Source: Acanthaster planci (Eukaryota > Echinodermata > Asteroidea > Valvatida > Acanthasteridae). Taken from it: 64,000 bases of DNA. Under the pieces are notes generated by a model that was not told the origin of the DNA, made no database searches, and saw only the letters and a list, made by a program, of their open reading frames with translations. Within the stretch, counting starts at the first letter, position 1; the number at the start of each line of letters is the position of its first letter. The position numbers and the translations under genes are program-made. Positions 25,601 to 40,600 of this stretch are shown here, piece by piece. The stretch covers positions 904,404 to 968,403 of the forward strand of contig NW_019091418.1 in NCBI RefSeq assembly GCF_001949145.1. Direction: 5' to 3'.

Positions 25601-28600
25601 GGTATGCCAACATCGCCACATGTATTGCACTATTGATTGCATCCCAGGTGTGTGACATTCTCTGTCACTGTTGACAGCTGTTTTATAAGAAGACCACCAG
25701 GAACTCTAACTTTGCAACAGCGTTTTTTTCCCACCCTGATGAGTAAATCGGTGGCTTAGAAGAGGGGTTTGGCAAAATCCTCTTACCAGCTGGGAGGCGG
25801 TTCGCTCGGTGTCCGTACGCATATTCAGGAACACAGTTCCCACGTGATGTTGGACGACTTGGTACATTTCTTGCTCAGAGCAGCCCAGGTGTGTGACATT
25901 CTTCCACCAATACAAGCTGTTCCAGCTGTCGATCATCCACACATACCTCGGGCCGTACATTTCCAGGCGGAATGCCTACGAGGAATGGAATTCCATGACA
26001 GAGAGAAAAACCGAGTCTTTACGGCAACTTTCAGGACCATTTACATGTACTCAAATCAATACGCAAGACGGAATGAGCTCAGTTTTTATAGACCTTGTTT
26101 GATTTCCTTCATCTGTGTATGCTTTAAATATTTGATATCATTTTCTAGCCTGGAAGACATGTATTTAGAATGTGGGCGTTTTTAAGCGAAGCTTTTCTTG
26201 GAATTTATTTCAGGCTAAATGGCAAATTTTGTATAACCCCTTGAGGTAGACGTTTGTGCTATTGCTGCGCTTTACCCATTTCTCCATATTGTTCAGATTT
26301 ACTCCCTTTTGAATCAAGCGATTCAGGCAACTACCGTTATTTTTTCTAATTTTGATGCCTTTGACGGCGTCCCCACTTGGCAAATTTTCCTTGAAAAAAC
26401 GCCTCTGCTCACCTCACAAAACATCAACTTATATCCTTCTGTGTAAGCACTCGACACAATGATCCGGGCATCTTTGTCCTGAAGAAACAAACAAATGTAA
26501 AACAAAGTCGATGGTCATGGAAGACAGATGGTTATCAGCTGTACTTGGCAATACTTTGAGCCGGTAAAAGCCACTGGTTAGCGGCCATAGCGGCACCTCC
26601 TCTTGATCCGTATTGTTACACCTGATCGCAGCCAGTTTATTTGGACATAGCCCCATCCGGTTCGTAAGTGTGACGTCACTTTAGTTTAAACCACGCCCAC
26701 TGCACATGCACGGCTCATGGAACCGGAAGTTAACGCACAACTTCGGCGATTATCCTCTGGGAGCCTGCAAATCGAAGCGCGTCTGCGTGTATGACGAAGC
26801 ACTTATGAAACGGATATAGTGCGGTTGGGGCAGGTAAAAGGTTGAAAGGGTTATCACATTAATTTTAGTTGGAACTCTTGTAGTGCTACGTTCTAATCTA
26901 TTTCAATGTTGAAACTATTTTACAGCGATATATTGGTTAGTCCCATTGAAAACCAAGGTATACATTATTGGAATCGCTAGATAACTACAATCTTTACTGG
27001 TTTTGTAAAGAAACTCAAAACTCAATTTTTTGAGAAATATACATTTTCAGAAGTGCTCTTTTAATTAAGCATCTTGCCCTTGTCTCACACTTGTCATCCG
27101 TATGCTATGATTTGTTTGTCCCTTGTCTGTATGGTTTTTTTTCTGATTGCCTCCTTGTTGTCTGTCTGTCCATAGCTTAGAGTACAAAAGCATTTGCTTA
27201 ACCTAACACCTAAATGTTGTCATTAATAATTTTTTATTTACTTTTATCTGTGACAAATGTACGTTTTGTGTCTAATTTGTGTCCACAATTAAAAAAATTG
27301 AAGAATTGTCCTCCTCTAATCTAATCTCTAATCTAACTTTATGAAAGTTTTAAAATAACCTTATTTGCCCCCAACTCATTAGGATCCTGATGGTACAATG
27401 AAAGTTTCAGGATGACTTAATATGATGTACACTACGAGGACGTTTCTGATTGTGAACCTAACTGAAAAATTAAGGAAGCAAATGCCCCCAATCATATGCA
27501 CGTGCGAGAATAGCTATTCCGTTGACTTTTTTCCTTGAATGACTAAATTAACATGAGCATAAAACACAACAAGTGATAATAAAAATGACATAAATAGTGA
27601 CACCAGAGTATACTGAGAAGGATTAGATCAGACATTTTGGACTACATGGGTCCTTTTAAGACTCCACATCATTTTTGGGCATGTGCAGGACGTGTTTTGT
27701 TTACAAGAAACCTTATTTTAAAGTAAGAAAAACAATAAGATCTTCACATATACATGTAGTTTTAAGTGTCTGACTTTAGCTCTATTGAGGGTATCCCACC
27801 AGAACAACGTTTAATTTTGAGACCCCTTGTAAATGGCATGTTTAAGCCGGTATGTATTTCTGAAAGACAAGTTGTTTTGTGAATACCCTTGTGCAGGATC
27901 ATCCACTATAGTCTTTTATTCCTTATTTCATGGATTTTAAGTCCACGCCTGCACTAAATGTAATGCATGTATTCGGATACAGTATTAACTGTCCGACAAG
28001 AAAGGACTAGAATTAAACTAAGGAGTGGGGTCCAAGTCTTGGCTTTGTCTCTGGCTTTATGTCCCTCTGTGTATGATCCAGACTTTCCGGCCCTGTAGCT
28101 TAATGTGGCTCTTTTTTTTCTGCTGCGTTCTTCTCTGAAAAGAATCTTTTGATTTGAGCCATTGGTTTACTTTAATAGTAAATATTCTGAGCTCAAATTG
28201 AAGCTGACATTTGAAACAACGCTAAGACTTGGGATGAGGCTTAATTGTGAAACCGTAATTATAAGACCGTGGGACTTCAAGACTGCGTCAGGATTAGTTA
28301 CTTGTCAGTAACTATTTCGTCACTTGATATTGATTAAAAAAACATGTACCCCGTTACTGCTGAAAAAAACGACCTTTTGGACACAGACTGTACCTTCAAA
28401 TTCCTAAGCTGGGCTGAAGGTGTTTCTCCACTCGCAAAGGACTCTTTTGCCACAAGGCTAAGGTTATTCAGTGATAACTCTTCCGAAAATTTATTCATTG
28501 CCTGAAAAAAAGGGAAAATAAACAAAAAGAAGTCTTGGTTAACGTGATCTTAACACCAAATCTTAAGATGGCGTGGGAGAGGGTAGACGTTAATAGAGTC

Positions 28601-31600
28601 GTAAGAGAATTGTTTGCCCAATTTACAGTAAGGTTTCTCAGTGTGGTATGGGTTACGGCATCTTTTCTTAGTGGTTTGAAACATAAAAGTGAATAAAATA
28701 GTCTATTTATTCGCTCCTTGCATAAAAGTATGATGCAGCACCTTTTTTTCTGAATTCCAAGTGTAAGAATAATTATTAGCATAGCAACCAAAAATTGTAA
28801 AGTAATGCTCAGACAATAGAAGCTGCAACATCTGTTTGTAAGCACCCATGTGCATACGTGCAAACGACCGCTCAATCAAAGGCAATGTCATTTTCTTTAA
28901 GCTCTGATTGGATACAAGGTGTTGGATACTTTGGCACTTTAAACCGAATGCGCATGCGCCCACCAACAGCGAATTGTCCACGCAACGAGTCCAAGAGGTA
29001 AAATTGAAACTTATTCTGAAACGATTTCCCGCAACGTTTTGCTTTGAACCATGAGAGAGTCCTCTGTCAGGAATTGTGTCAGTACCCGTAGTATCAAGTG
29101 CTACAACCAAGTGTTTGTACTTTCAATTACAAAAAACAACAAAAAAAATGAAAATAAAACCAACAAGCAAACTGGTAAGATGTCCAGGTCGGGGGGGGGC
29201 ATCACCCCATCGCCTCTCGATATGCCATTGCAACCCCGTATATAGGCTACCAGGAATGCTGGTCCTTTCCCTCTAAATATCTCGAGGGAGAAATAAACCA
29301 GCACCAAATTCTGTTATAACCAGCATTCAACGGAAATGTCTGTAATGACGAGAACAGTGGATACATAGGGTACCACGTGGGACGTACATTCGTGTAGACG
29401 TCGTTGCTTTCATGTATAATGGCTACTCTTTCCCAACCGTATTCCTTCATGATAGCGATCCGAGGCGTGTTCAGCCCGGATTGAGCCGGATTCGTCCTGA
29501 AGAAATACGGGAAACGCTCCTTGTAGGACAGCACGTCTGAAGTCGAGCTAGCTGACATCTGGATCGGTATTAAAAAAACCCAAACAAGCATGAATCACAG
29601 CGTGTCAACCAGCGTAATAAGGCAGTACCTGACTTTAAGAGAGGAAACAATATCAGAAACGCATGATTCCCATTTTTTAATCAAGCAGGCTTTCAGGAAT
29701 TCCTCCCCTGAGATATTCATTCTCTTCATGGTGAGTTAATTTGAAAGCGGTATGGGTCATTCTGTATACCGACGCAAGGGCGGGGGGTTAATCCAATGTT
29801 TAGCCTCATCCCAGCCTGTAGATCCGCTAGTGGCATATCATGCAGAAGTCATTGGGCGGAAGAATCCCGCAATAACATCGGGTTGAAAAAATGAGATCAC
29901 TATTGGATCCCAATTTAATGAGGTCCCAGATCGAACAATCGAGACTGTGTTTACGAAACCAATGGCACACGTTTCTTGAGCTTTCTTGTTTTGAGGTCGT
30001 GTCCTGTAATCCTTTCTGTTACCATCCCAGACGTGCACAAAATCGAAGAAAACGGTTTATTATGGTCATTTTCGCTACTGTTACCACTGACTTAAAACAG
30101 CCTGGAGAATAATTCGTCCAGGTTTTCACAAAGAGCAAAACATGTCAACAATGGCACTTTGGACGATTTCGATTACATTATTTTTGATGCAAAATCTCAA
30201 TGACTGCTTTTTGATTTTTTACAAAGAGACACAAATCTGACTGCCCCTCGCACACACACAAAACACGTATTGACTGGAAAGGCCGAAACCTAAGTCGAGT
30301 AAGATTTTCGTTTTCACGAAGGGCCACACATCTTAGTTACATTTACAGTAGAGCGCTCGTAGACATGCGTGCCCTTTACAATAATAACAGTGTTTTGGTT
30401 ACTGCGGGAAAATATATTAAACAGAAGGGCCAAAAAGTAGGAAAACGTGAGTTTTCGATTTCACGAACGTATGCACATCTTTACTAATTGATTCTGGCTA
30501 ATAAACCACTATGTTCATTTTAATTACTTGGTTCAGGACAAAATTATTCTCATTAGATCAGTTAAAGGCTTTTACTGCATAAACTTATTCCATAAAGTAT
30601 GGCATGTTGTGCAGTTTGGAAATAGGAGAAACAGGAGAAAAAAGAAATAGGAGAAAAAGTGTATGAAAGAATGATAAATCGTTTGCACATGATTCGAAAA
30701 AAAGTCCAAAGTTTCGAAGTTTTTGCTCAAAGAAGAATACACAACAGTTCCTCCTCTGATTTCATTGGTATAACTTGTACAGGGTTGCTCAAATACAGAG
30801 ATTGATTCATCACATAATGTGATGCTCATTCGATTGAGCGAAGGTCGGTCGGTGAAAAAAAGAAAATTCCTGAAACAAATCCATAGAAAAAAAACTTACG
30901 GGAAACAAAGGTTGAAGATTTTAGTCAATCTTAGGTGACATTTCATGGTGATAGCTTTTTGTTAACTTTGTTGTTGCCATGGTGATTTGAATCAAGAACG
31001 ATAGTGTGCGCTCACACAACATTTTCGATTTCGAAAACCTGGTGGCGGAGTGCGGGCTCTTTTTTTTAAAGCCCTTTTTTTCTCGGAAAATGGTTTTTGT
31101 CCGCGATGGTGTTTCTTGTCATCTCGTACCTTCGGAGTGCAGTAAGGTACAACAAATATGGTAACACCGGAAAGTCCAGTTCTTACTGTCTCTTTTCATA
31201 TACATATGCCTAACTCAAAAAGTCAAAATTGGGGGTTATTACTCATTAAGCCCAAGCAGGTCACTCTAGCCAAAATGTCACATGAATGACTGAATAAACC
31301 AGGCAGAGTGCACTTGTTTTTATATTGAATACCATTAGTGTCTTTGTTTCTAGCTGAGTGCAGAGAAATATTTTTATTGGTAAGCCTACACAACGCAATA
31401 TCAGAGCCAGACACTCTACGGTGTTCGTGTAAGAGTTGTGTACCTAATAGATGTCTACGTTTTCGTTTTTTTCCTGTGGCACTCTTCACATGTGTTTAGC
31501 GCATTGGGTGCGGTACTTTACCGCTCGGTCTGGTTCTGATGCCGTACTGTGGTTTTTGACTCGCTGCATTGATTTTTGGGCAAAATCCTATTGCACATGT

Positions 31601-34600
31601 ACATTTCCTACGTTTTTGTTCAGGCCATCACATCCTAGTTTTTCCCATAGGCAAGGTCCTCTCAGCAGGGTCGGTAGAAAAAAACGGCTTTTTATACCGA
31701 GGTCAGAAGCCAAATCAATAGGGTCGGTCAGAAATGAGAACAATTTAAAAAGGGTGCCATCGGTGCGACGCCATCGCCCTTATGAACGTCCAGTTTCTTC
31801 ATAATAGGGTTAATTCTCCTTAAAAGGTGCACCATGCAAGAAGGAATTTCTAAAAGGTAGTCTGGACATCCTCCATTACATCAAGCAGAATTTTATTGAT
31901 TGGATGCAGCCGGAAAACATTCACTGCCAACCCTTTGTGATTAATCAAGGAATCCGTAAATGGCTCATTAGCTTCAGTTGAGTCGCTTAGACTTACAAGA
32001 ATGGAATGAAGCAGTGTGTGCTTTTACAATCCTATGTCGACGACAGAGTATTAACTCATTTGCTGTGTGGTTAGATAACAAAAGCCCCCCCCCAATAATT
32101 GCACTTTAATTTCAGATTGCATCTTGAAAATTAGTTCACTAGAACTTGCTGACAGCACCCCTTAAAACAAAAGAAATGATTCCGCCGTCGCCCTCCAATA
32201 AAAAACCGAAAATATGTCGAGTCTCTCGGCTTAAGATGAAAATGTCCCAGATTCATCCATTCAGGCCTCATGTGAGTGGTTGCAGACATTAGGGGCACAA
32301 CGATCTGCGCACTGCGTGTAAATTTGCGCCGCAGAATGACATTTGAGACAGTCTACAGAAAAAAGGAATGAATAACAGTGACATTTGAGACAGTCTATAG
32401 GAAAATGGAATGAATAACAGTGACATTCGAGACAGTCTATAGGAAAATGGAATGAATAACAATGACATTTGAGACAGTCTATAGGAAAATGAAATGAATA
32501 ACAATGACATTCGAGACAGTCTACAGGAAAATGGAATGAATAACAGTGACATTCGAGACAGTCTACAGGAAAATGGAATGAATAACAGTGACATTTGAGA
32601 GAGTCTATAGGAAAATGGAATGAATAACAATGACATTTGAGACAGTCTATAGGAAAATGGAATGAATAACAATCACATTTGAGACATATTTTTTTAAGCA
32701 TATCTCTAAGATCCCATCTCTAATTGTAATTTACTTGAGTGTGAGCTGCGTGCCTCCATCTGGTGGTAGCAATAGAAATAGCAGGTTGATTTCGATGATG
32801 AATAGATTGTGTAGAAAAGTACAGTTGCCTACTACATAGAATTTTATGGGAGAACAGTTATGTGATGCAGATGCACCAGCATAATGAAGAGAGTGCCGAC
32901 TGGCTGAATGCAACAGATGAAGAGTTCAAGAGTAAAATTGGAACGAGCGAAATCCAGACCAAAGATTATATAGCGCCGCGCTATGCAATTTTTGATCCAG
33001 ACGGCGAAATGCATAATATATGTAAATGCAACATTTTGACGTTTGGCCGAGTGGACACACACGCATCACACCATTCCTTGTTCAACGAGCGTAAGCGTGA
33101 TAACTATAACTATTATCTTCAGGCAAACTTGAATTCTCATTTCTGATTGGTCGATCCATGGCAACAAATTGTGTGATATAAAACTGTATTTCACGGTTCA
33201 GAGCCCGCGTGTAGCGTTGTTCTAACTCAACGCATGGCGCTATTTTTACGCTAAAAGCAAAACGCACAAGTGCAAATATTGCTTTAAATTCAATTTTTTT
33301 TACATTTGCAAAGAATTCTTTTAAGTTCACAAGTAAATGCCGAAGAAATATTTTTAACACTTTGACGTAAAAGTGGAAAAGGAGACTCGAGATTGAAGGT
33401 AGATTTATTGCATTTAAAGCCTTCATTTTCCCTCTCACTAGTACTTGATGCGACTGAATTTATGTTGAATGCTCAAGGTGTTAAACTGATTCCACACAAA
33501 CGGGTACGAAGGTAAGAAATGATTGCAGAAGCCTCATTAAATCATGATTTGTGTTAACGGCAATTGCGTGGTATTTACTTAAATTGCGCCATTTCATTAG
33601 GGTCTATAAACAAAACTGAGCACTTTGGAAAAAAAATGAAAGCCAACAATCAGCAGCATATTCGTTAAGAGTAAATTAGAGCATGGATAGATGGATCACG
33701 TCGAAAAAAATAAAACGAATAGATCACATTTGCAAAAGGGGTTAGTAAAGAGTTCATAAAAAGTATTTTACCCAAATACCAGATCCAACTCCCCACTGCT
33801 GTAAATAAACAAGGCCTTTAGAGCAAAATCCAAACAATCGGAACACAGAAGTAATTATCATATTATGTTACATGAGTGTCATGCTAATGAGTGAGGCTTT
33901 CCTTGAAAATGCATTGTGGTGAGCGGCTTTTTTCTTGAAAAAATTCAAGGCCACGTAAATATAGATCTTTTTTAGGTAAAAAAGAACTAAAATTAGCCAC
34001 TGAAATGGAACCAAAAGTATACTGTCATTAACTACACTTTTCCCTTACGCACAACATCGCACAGGTCAGCTCGACTGAACTCCTTTTTTGCTTTATTTTG
34101 TGTCTACGATAGGCCTACCAGTAATGATGTTGCAGCTGATTAGTAATTTAGGTGTTTACTTTTACATTATTACCGACAAGCTTCGTACTCGGGCAGGTTT
34201 TTAAGGCAGTGTATAGGATGTTATGCATGTACTGCAATTAGCCAAAACTGTCTGATTTGGACGAATGTGATTAACTGTGTATCATTCCACGGATTTGTTT
34301 CATAACTACTCAAAGTCTGGCTCGTGTAACTTTTCTCGCAAAAATCCATGGGCCACAGGACGTTCCTGAGTGCCTGGACAATGCACAGGTGAGGTCGATC
34401 TGCAGACCGATTATGGCCATCAAAAATGCATTTTTTCCTAGTTTCACTTATTAATTATGGTCAACAAATATACCTTCAAGTTTGTGCTTACTCTTCAACA
34501 ATGCAACGCTGAGAATTTGTTGAATAAACAACGTTTCATCGGGCAGCGGAGAGACTGCAGTCACCACTGACAGCCACTTTCTGACCATAATGTTCATGTA

Positions 34601-37600
34601 GACATGAACGATCGATTACATTATTGTTCGCTCGTTTAACGTAGGCCTCCGTTTGTGCCCATCACAAACGCTTTATAAAACAGCAAATGTGATAACTATC
34701 CTTACATTTGGGGCATATGAGTTACTGTGATTGGAAAAGCAGCTAAATGTCTCTTTGTACATGACGGCCAGTTTGCCAGTTACTCTAAAAATCCTGCAAA
34801 TACCAAGACAATTGGTTCTTGATTATTACACACAGTAATCCCCAAACTCTTAGGTGAATACAATTGAGCGAAGTCCAACAAGGTCATTCAAATGCAGCAA
34901 AAATTGCAGGAAGGTTTAAGCGGAACACTGACAATGCGTTACTTACAAGAAATGAAACAGACAAGAAACCTGACCCCATAATGGTCAAACAGTTTTAAGC
35001 ACGAGGATTTCCTAGGTTTTGAGTGGTTAGTACTAGAGATGGTTTGGATTTTGTTTATGTTTTTCTAAAGGCGTCTTTTGGACCCATTTTTCTTTCATAT
35101 CAATTTGGATCCATTTCTAGCCGCATTCGAAAGATCGTGGTTCGTAAAATATAACTCATTCTCTAGGTGATCAATGCTTGACAAAACCTGTAGACAAAAT
35201 TTACTAGGGGGTTCTCTAACAGAAATGGAAAACATCTGTCGAATAAAATCTTAAAGGCTAAATCTTGAGACACGGATTATATTCATTTTGGACTGAGTAT
35301 GAATTGAATGTTGAAGTGCCGATCATTCTTTATCAGAACGATGCAAAAATATACTAAATTGGATCAGCGTTGCCTCTGAATCTCAAGCGTGCCTGCAAAC
35401 CGAGAGCTAAACTATATCACATATGGGAATGCATCGTGCACCATACGTAACGAATTTCAGCCATACCAACGTTACAAAAAACACAGCCTCTTCACTAATT
35501 ATGTTGGGTGAGCTTTAATACCATTAATCTATAATTACTGCCGACGGACTTAAAAGCCGAAAGCATCGGTAAGGTTTAATCGAGTTGCAGTAACTGTGCT
35601 CTCTATATTTCCCATTCTGTGGCCGATGCTACGATCCCAGTCAAGGTAATGTGTCTGGTTTCTCTTCCTTCCTTCCTCGATTTTTTTTCTGGTTGCCAGG
35701 GTTTTCTTTCAACCTGAATACCATCCCGCTATTTTGTATGAGCAGCCAAAATTTGCACGTAGACTGGTTGGTAACATTTGTTATCCAAAATGCACAAAAC
35801 CCATAGGCATAGAGTATTTATCGGTGTTACTTAATCAATGTTTTTAGTAGTTGCGTGCTAGTTTTTCACAATATGTAGTATTTATTTAGCTCTTTTGATG
35901 AATAATTAACTACTTGTTGGCAAGTACTGGGTCTGTAATGTGTAAAAAGACAGGTTTCTAGATCTTGTCATTACCAAAAAGAGCTTCCAGTCACGAATAT
36001 CCACATGGCTTTAAGGTGCCCCATGTGTCATTTGAGGTTTCTTATAAATTATGATAAAAACTTTAAACAAAACGCATTAATTAAGGAGCATTTCCATATA
36101 CGCGTCAACACTTGCGCCAAGTGTTGTGTATCAGTCAAAATCGCCCGGGGAGCGATTTTGAAGGCCGAACGTAAAGCACACGTGTGTTATGTTAATGGAG
36201 TTTGTATTTGTGTCCGTGAAAGTAAAACGCATAAACGCATCATGAACGCAACGCAGCCAAAAATGTGCATATCGAAAGGCACCTTTACCCATTTGCAGAT
36301 CTTTTTTTTCCAAAGCAGAGCTACTGCAAATACATATTCCATTTGCGATAGGAAAGACAAAATCCCGAATTAACTTCGACAGTACTGTTGCCAGATTTGT
36401 TACTGGAGACATGTGCATGCACCACAGATGTAGGCCTACCATTTTAACATGCGAGTGTAATTTGAATTCTTATTCGTAATTAGTGTTGCTTTCATTCAGG
36501 CAACAAACGCCCACATTGCAGAAAAAACGCATTAGGCATATCAAGATGTTTACTTTAATTCAGTGATGGAAACCAGTGAGGGTGGTTGCGAGCCTGTTTT
36601 ATTCGTATGAGACCCGAGCACGATCAAGAGAGGGCGATTTTCCTAGCAACAGAGGCTCCTTTGGTTGGAACTGCTTTTTATTGGTTCACACACGACTATG
36701 ACATTCGTGCGTTGCGCTTGCATCGCTACCAACAAAAATGTAACTCCCAACCAACATGAGCTCTTTTCAACCGATGAGGGGGTGCATACTAATTGCTTTT
36801 TCGACAAATAGACTGTAGTGAGAAGAACATTTTGCGTGTGTCGTCGTTTGTTCTCGACGAATAATCTCCCCTAGGATGACTGATCTCTATCAGATCATAC
36901 ATGGTATACGTGATGCGTCTAGTGCAGTACAGTTCCTGTAGCTAGTATTGCACTACCCGCTTTCTCCCATCTGCTGCTACCGCTGGCTAGCCCCGTCGGG
37001 GCGAAAAGGGAAGCCGAATACGTATTAGTCTTTCCCTGCCAGTATGTCGCCTCCCTGCCATCAAGACTACTCCAGTGCCTCCTCATGGTAACTCAATGTA
37101 ACTGGGCATCTTTGGACCCAAGACTGAACCGCAGCAGATCTCGGAGCAGCGATGGCCCCAAGAGATATGTCGCACAGGCCCACCGGTGTATGGATACACC
37201 CTGGCGCAATGTCAACCACCGCCCCAGCTCTGGGATAAATAGTGAAGCCACAGCCGCAGGTGGTGGATTCTCCTCTCCGCCGTCTTCGACATCTCGGAGC
37301 AGCGACAGGAGGACTTCGGCCAGGTGCCTTTTACATCTTCGAAGTAGCAGCTGCATGGGCGAGGTTATCAGCTTCATGAGTCTGATACTGTGGGGCAGTC
37401 ATGTTTATGGCCAAGTTGTCTGGGTGTTCTTCCTGCCACTGGATTCTCCAGCCACATGACCAAAAGGCTGGAGGAGTACCCACACAATACTCCCCTCACC
37501 TAATATTTGTGCAGGCTACTTCGGCAACTCCAAGTCGCAAAGCGACGTGGTGCCGATAGGTTTGAGAAGCTGAAAGCCGGTAGCAAGAACTTGCTCCCGG

Positions 37601-40600
37601 CGCATTTGCATTTGTGCGGTGTAGGAGTGGTGGTAGCACGGCTTCTGAAGGGTGAAGGTACTGTGAGGTCCTTCCTGGGCGACTAGACGGCCTTTTTCAA
37701 GGGATTTCCCACCTGCCTCAATCCGAGGACACATCTAAAAAAACATGAGGTAAAAAAGGCTCAGCCTTCAATCAACCTGACTGGCTGCCCACGGTCAGCG
37801 AGTTCTCCATCTCAGTGGGCGAAACTGCATATCAAAGCTACAGATCGCACCTTAAAACGTGCGAACCCTCCTCGACGACAACCCCAACCTCCCCAAGAGA
37901 CAAAATACTTTGCTTAACAAAGAGCTTGATGCTTTTGGTGGGGGCATCGCTGCCCTCTCAGAGATGAGGCTCCCAGACACCGGAGAAAGGAGGGGGAAGA
38001 CCCACACCTTTTCTGGTCTGGCAACCCCAAAGGATTAAGAATACAGGGTACTTCTGGCACTGGTTTTGCCATTTCTAATCGGTTACTCCCCCAGCTGGCT
38101 GACATGCCTCCCCCAGTGTCTGATCGACTGATGACCCTTCGACTTGCAATCTCCTCCACCACGCACATGACCTTGATCAGTATGAATGCTCCGACGATGG
38201 CTCATGACCCTGCGCACAGAGCTGCTTTCTACGCTCAACTCAAAGAAGTGTTGCAGAACACACCCAGCGTAGATACAGTTGTGGTGCTTGGAGACTTTAG
38301 CGACTAAGTCGGACGCAACCAAGATGTATGGCCAGGAGTCCTCGGAAATTTTGGACGATTATCTTACAACAACAACGGAGAGTTCCTACTGCAGCTGTGC
38401 AACGAGTTTTCACTCACGGTGACTAACACCCTGTTCAACGTGCCTGCTCATCACTTCATCTCATGAAGACACCCAAGATCCGGACACACTTATCTTCTGG
38501 ACTACATCCTGATCACCAAGGACAATACCCGTGACGTGTGCATCTCTTGGGCCACGAGAGGCCCAGAAATGTGGTACTGATTACTACATGATCAGGTGCC
38601 GGCTCAAGGTTTCCATCCACCGGCCTTGACAGAGATCAGCCCCTCGCCCAAGCAAGAAGCTCAACGTCAGTCGACTCAAGGAGTCCGGTGCTAGGGAAGA
38701 CCTCTCCTCTACCTTCTTTCAGCGCTTCTCTCTGTTGCTGAGAAGTGGCAGAACTGCGGCTCATATCTTTACAAAGCTGCTAAAGATGTACTGGGTCACC
38801 CAAGGGATAGGAATCAGGACTGGTTCGATGACTCTGACTTCCACATCTTAGAGCTTCTTAAAGACAAGCACAAAGCTTACCAGGCCTGTCTCGCTACGCC
38901 CAGCTGCCAAAGACCCAGGTCTGAGCTTACCAGAGTGAAGGCAGAACTGCATCGCAAGTTCAGAGACATGGAAGACGAGTGGTGGAACCAGAAAGCTGAA
39001 GAAATCCAGAGAATAGCAGACATGGGAGACATCAGAGGCTACTACCAAGCACTGAGGACTGTTTCTGACTATGGAGGAACTCAGTCCAGCCCTCTGCTTG
39101 CAATTAATGGCACTACCTTCCTGACTGGACAGGGTGATATCCTTGAATGCTGGCGGGCACACTTTGCCCATCTCCTGAACCAAAGACTAAACGCCAAATA
39201 CAAATGCGTAGGTTAGCTTGCTTGTATTGACGTCAGGAAGAACAAAGGCAGGCATTGCTAGGAAAGCTTTTGTATTCGGCTCGATAAAATGGCCGCTAGT
39301 GGATTCAATGATCTCTATGAGCTGAATAAGGGCATTGCAAGTTCAGATTTTATTACACACGTCCGTGCCCTAGGTCAGTCATTTTCGCTGTCTTGGTTGC
39401 CAGTGGTCCAGCTCTATTTCGGCAAGCTCTCTATTTTACCAAAGCTTTGCTCTTTGGGTCTTAGCACAATTTGGTTTCCCCTTTTGCTTGCCTGCCAAGT
39501 GTTTTCTTTGGGAAATATTTTAGACTTCCAAGCAGCTTCATGACTTCGGACTGCAGTATATGGTGATCGACTACAGGCAACGATGGAGTCCACATATCTA
39601 TAAGAAGAATTCACTTTTCTTGTAAATTGCGTTTAAATTGGTTAAATAAGAATTTGCCACGGTTGAATTATTGGTATTCCTCAGTGCGTGCATCATGTTT
39701 ATACCTCTGGCACAATTGATCCTGTATATTTTGCATATATGTGCAACCACTTTTGAAGTTGGGTCTTAATTTTTTTCAGAGGGCCCTACATAAGAGGCAT
39801 TTCATTACCACATGAGGTTTCTACCGATGTCTAGCCCGGCATGGTACATGAATGGCACGGGGACGCTTTCTATATTAGTGCGCAAAACGTGTGTGTGTAA
39901 AACAGATACGGTGTTTTCAGCGCGCATCTAGCCGAAGCAAGAGCTGACGCAAGATTTTAGCAAAATGATGGATTGAAGTTTAGTTTGGTGGAGGGCTTGC
40001 TATAATTAAATTACTTTCTAATGAGTTCATAGTTACATTGTTTTTGTGTAGACTGCCTTACCGGCTAGTCAGTCACCTTGTGCATGTAAATTGCCTTATG
40101 TCGTGACGTATTCTGCCTTAATGGCACATTTTGTCTCAGTGGCGTATATTTGCCTTTGTGGCGTATTACCAAGAGCCTCAATGGCGTATTTTGCCTTGGT
40201 GGTATATTGGTTTGTTGTGCCTAAGTGTCATTTAGTAAATTTGCATTGATGGTTCAATTTGAAAGTTTTGGGTGTATTTTTGAACTTGACAATTTTGCTG
40301 TAAATCTGACTGTATCGTGAATTGAATGTAACAGTCTGTTGAGACCAAAGCTCCTTTGCAATGTACTTTTGGTTGCAGCGCAGGACACTTTGGCAGTTCA
40401 CCTAGGTGTAGGTAAAATTTGTGACCGTATACTTCTGCACTTTTACTTGTCAAACCTTAGCAGGGTGGATCCTGGAATTTTTCCCGGTTGGGGTCAGGCC
40501 GGAGATTCTTTTTAATGTCTCATATCTGCGAACAACGATGATGAAACATTATGAATGACATATATTGTTTGAATGGTATGGGTGCACTTACTTTAGTTTT

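Noticed and set aside
32261-32701. 146-codon Cys/His-rich repeat protein on the minus strand
   Set aside because: Frame through the 42-bp minisatellite inside an intron; the Cys-His spacing does not form a zinc finger.
36005-36373. 122-codon Cys-rich plus-strand frame as a zinc-finger gene
   Set aside because: The Cys and His spacing fits no finger class, and the frame covers two hairpins; it lies within intron 2 of the receptor.
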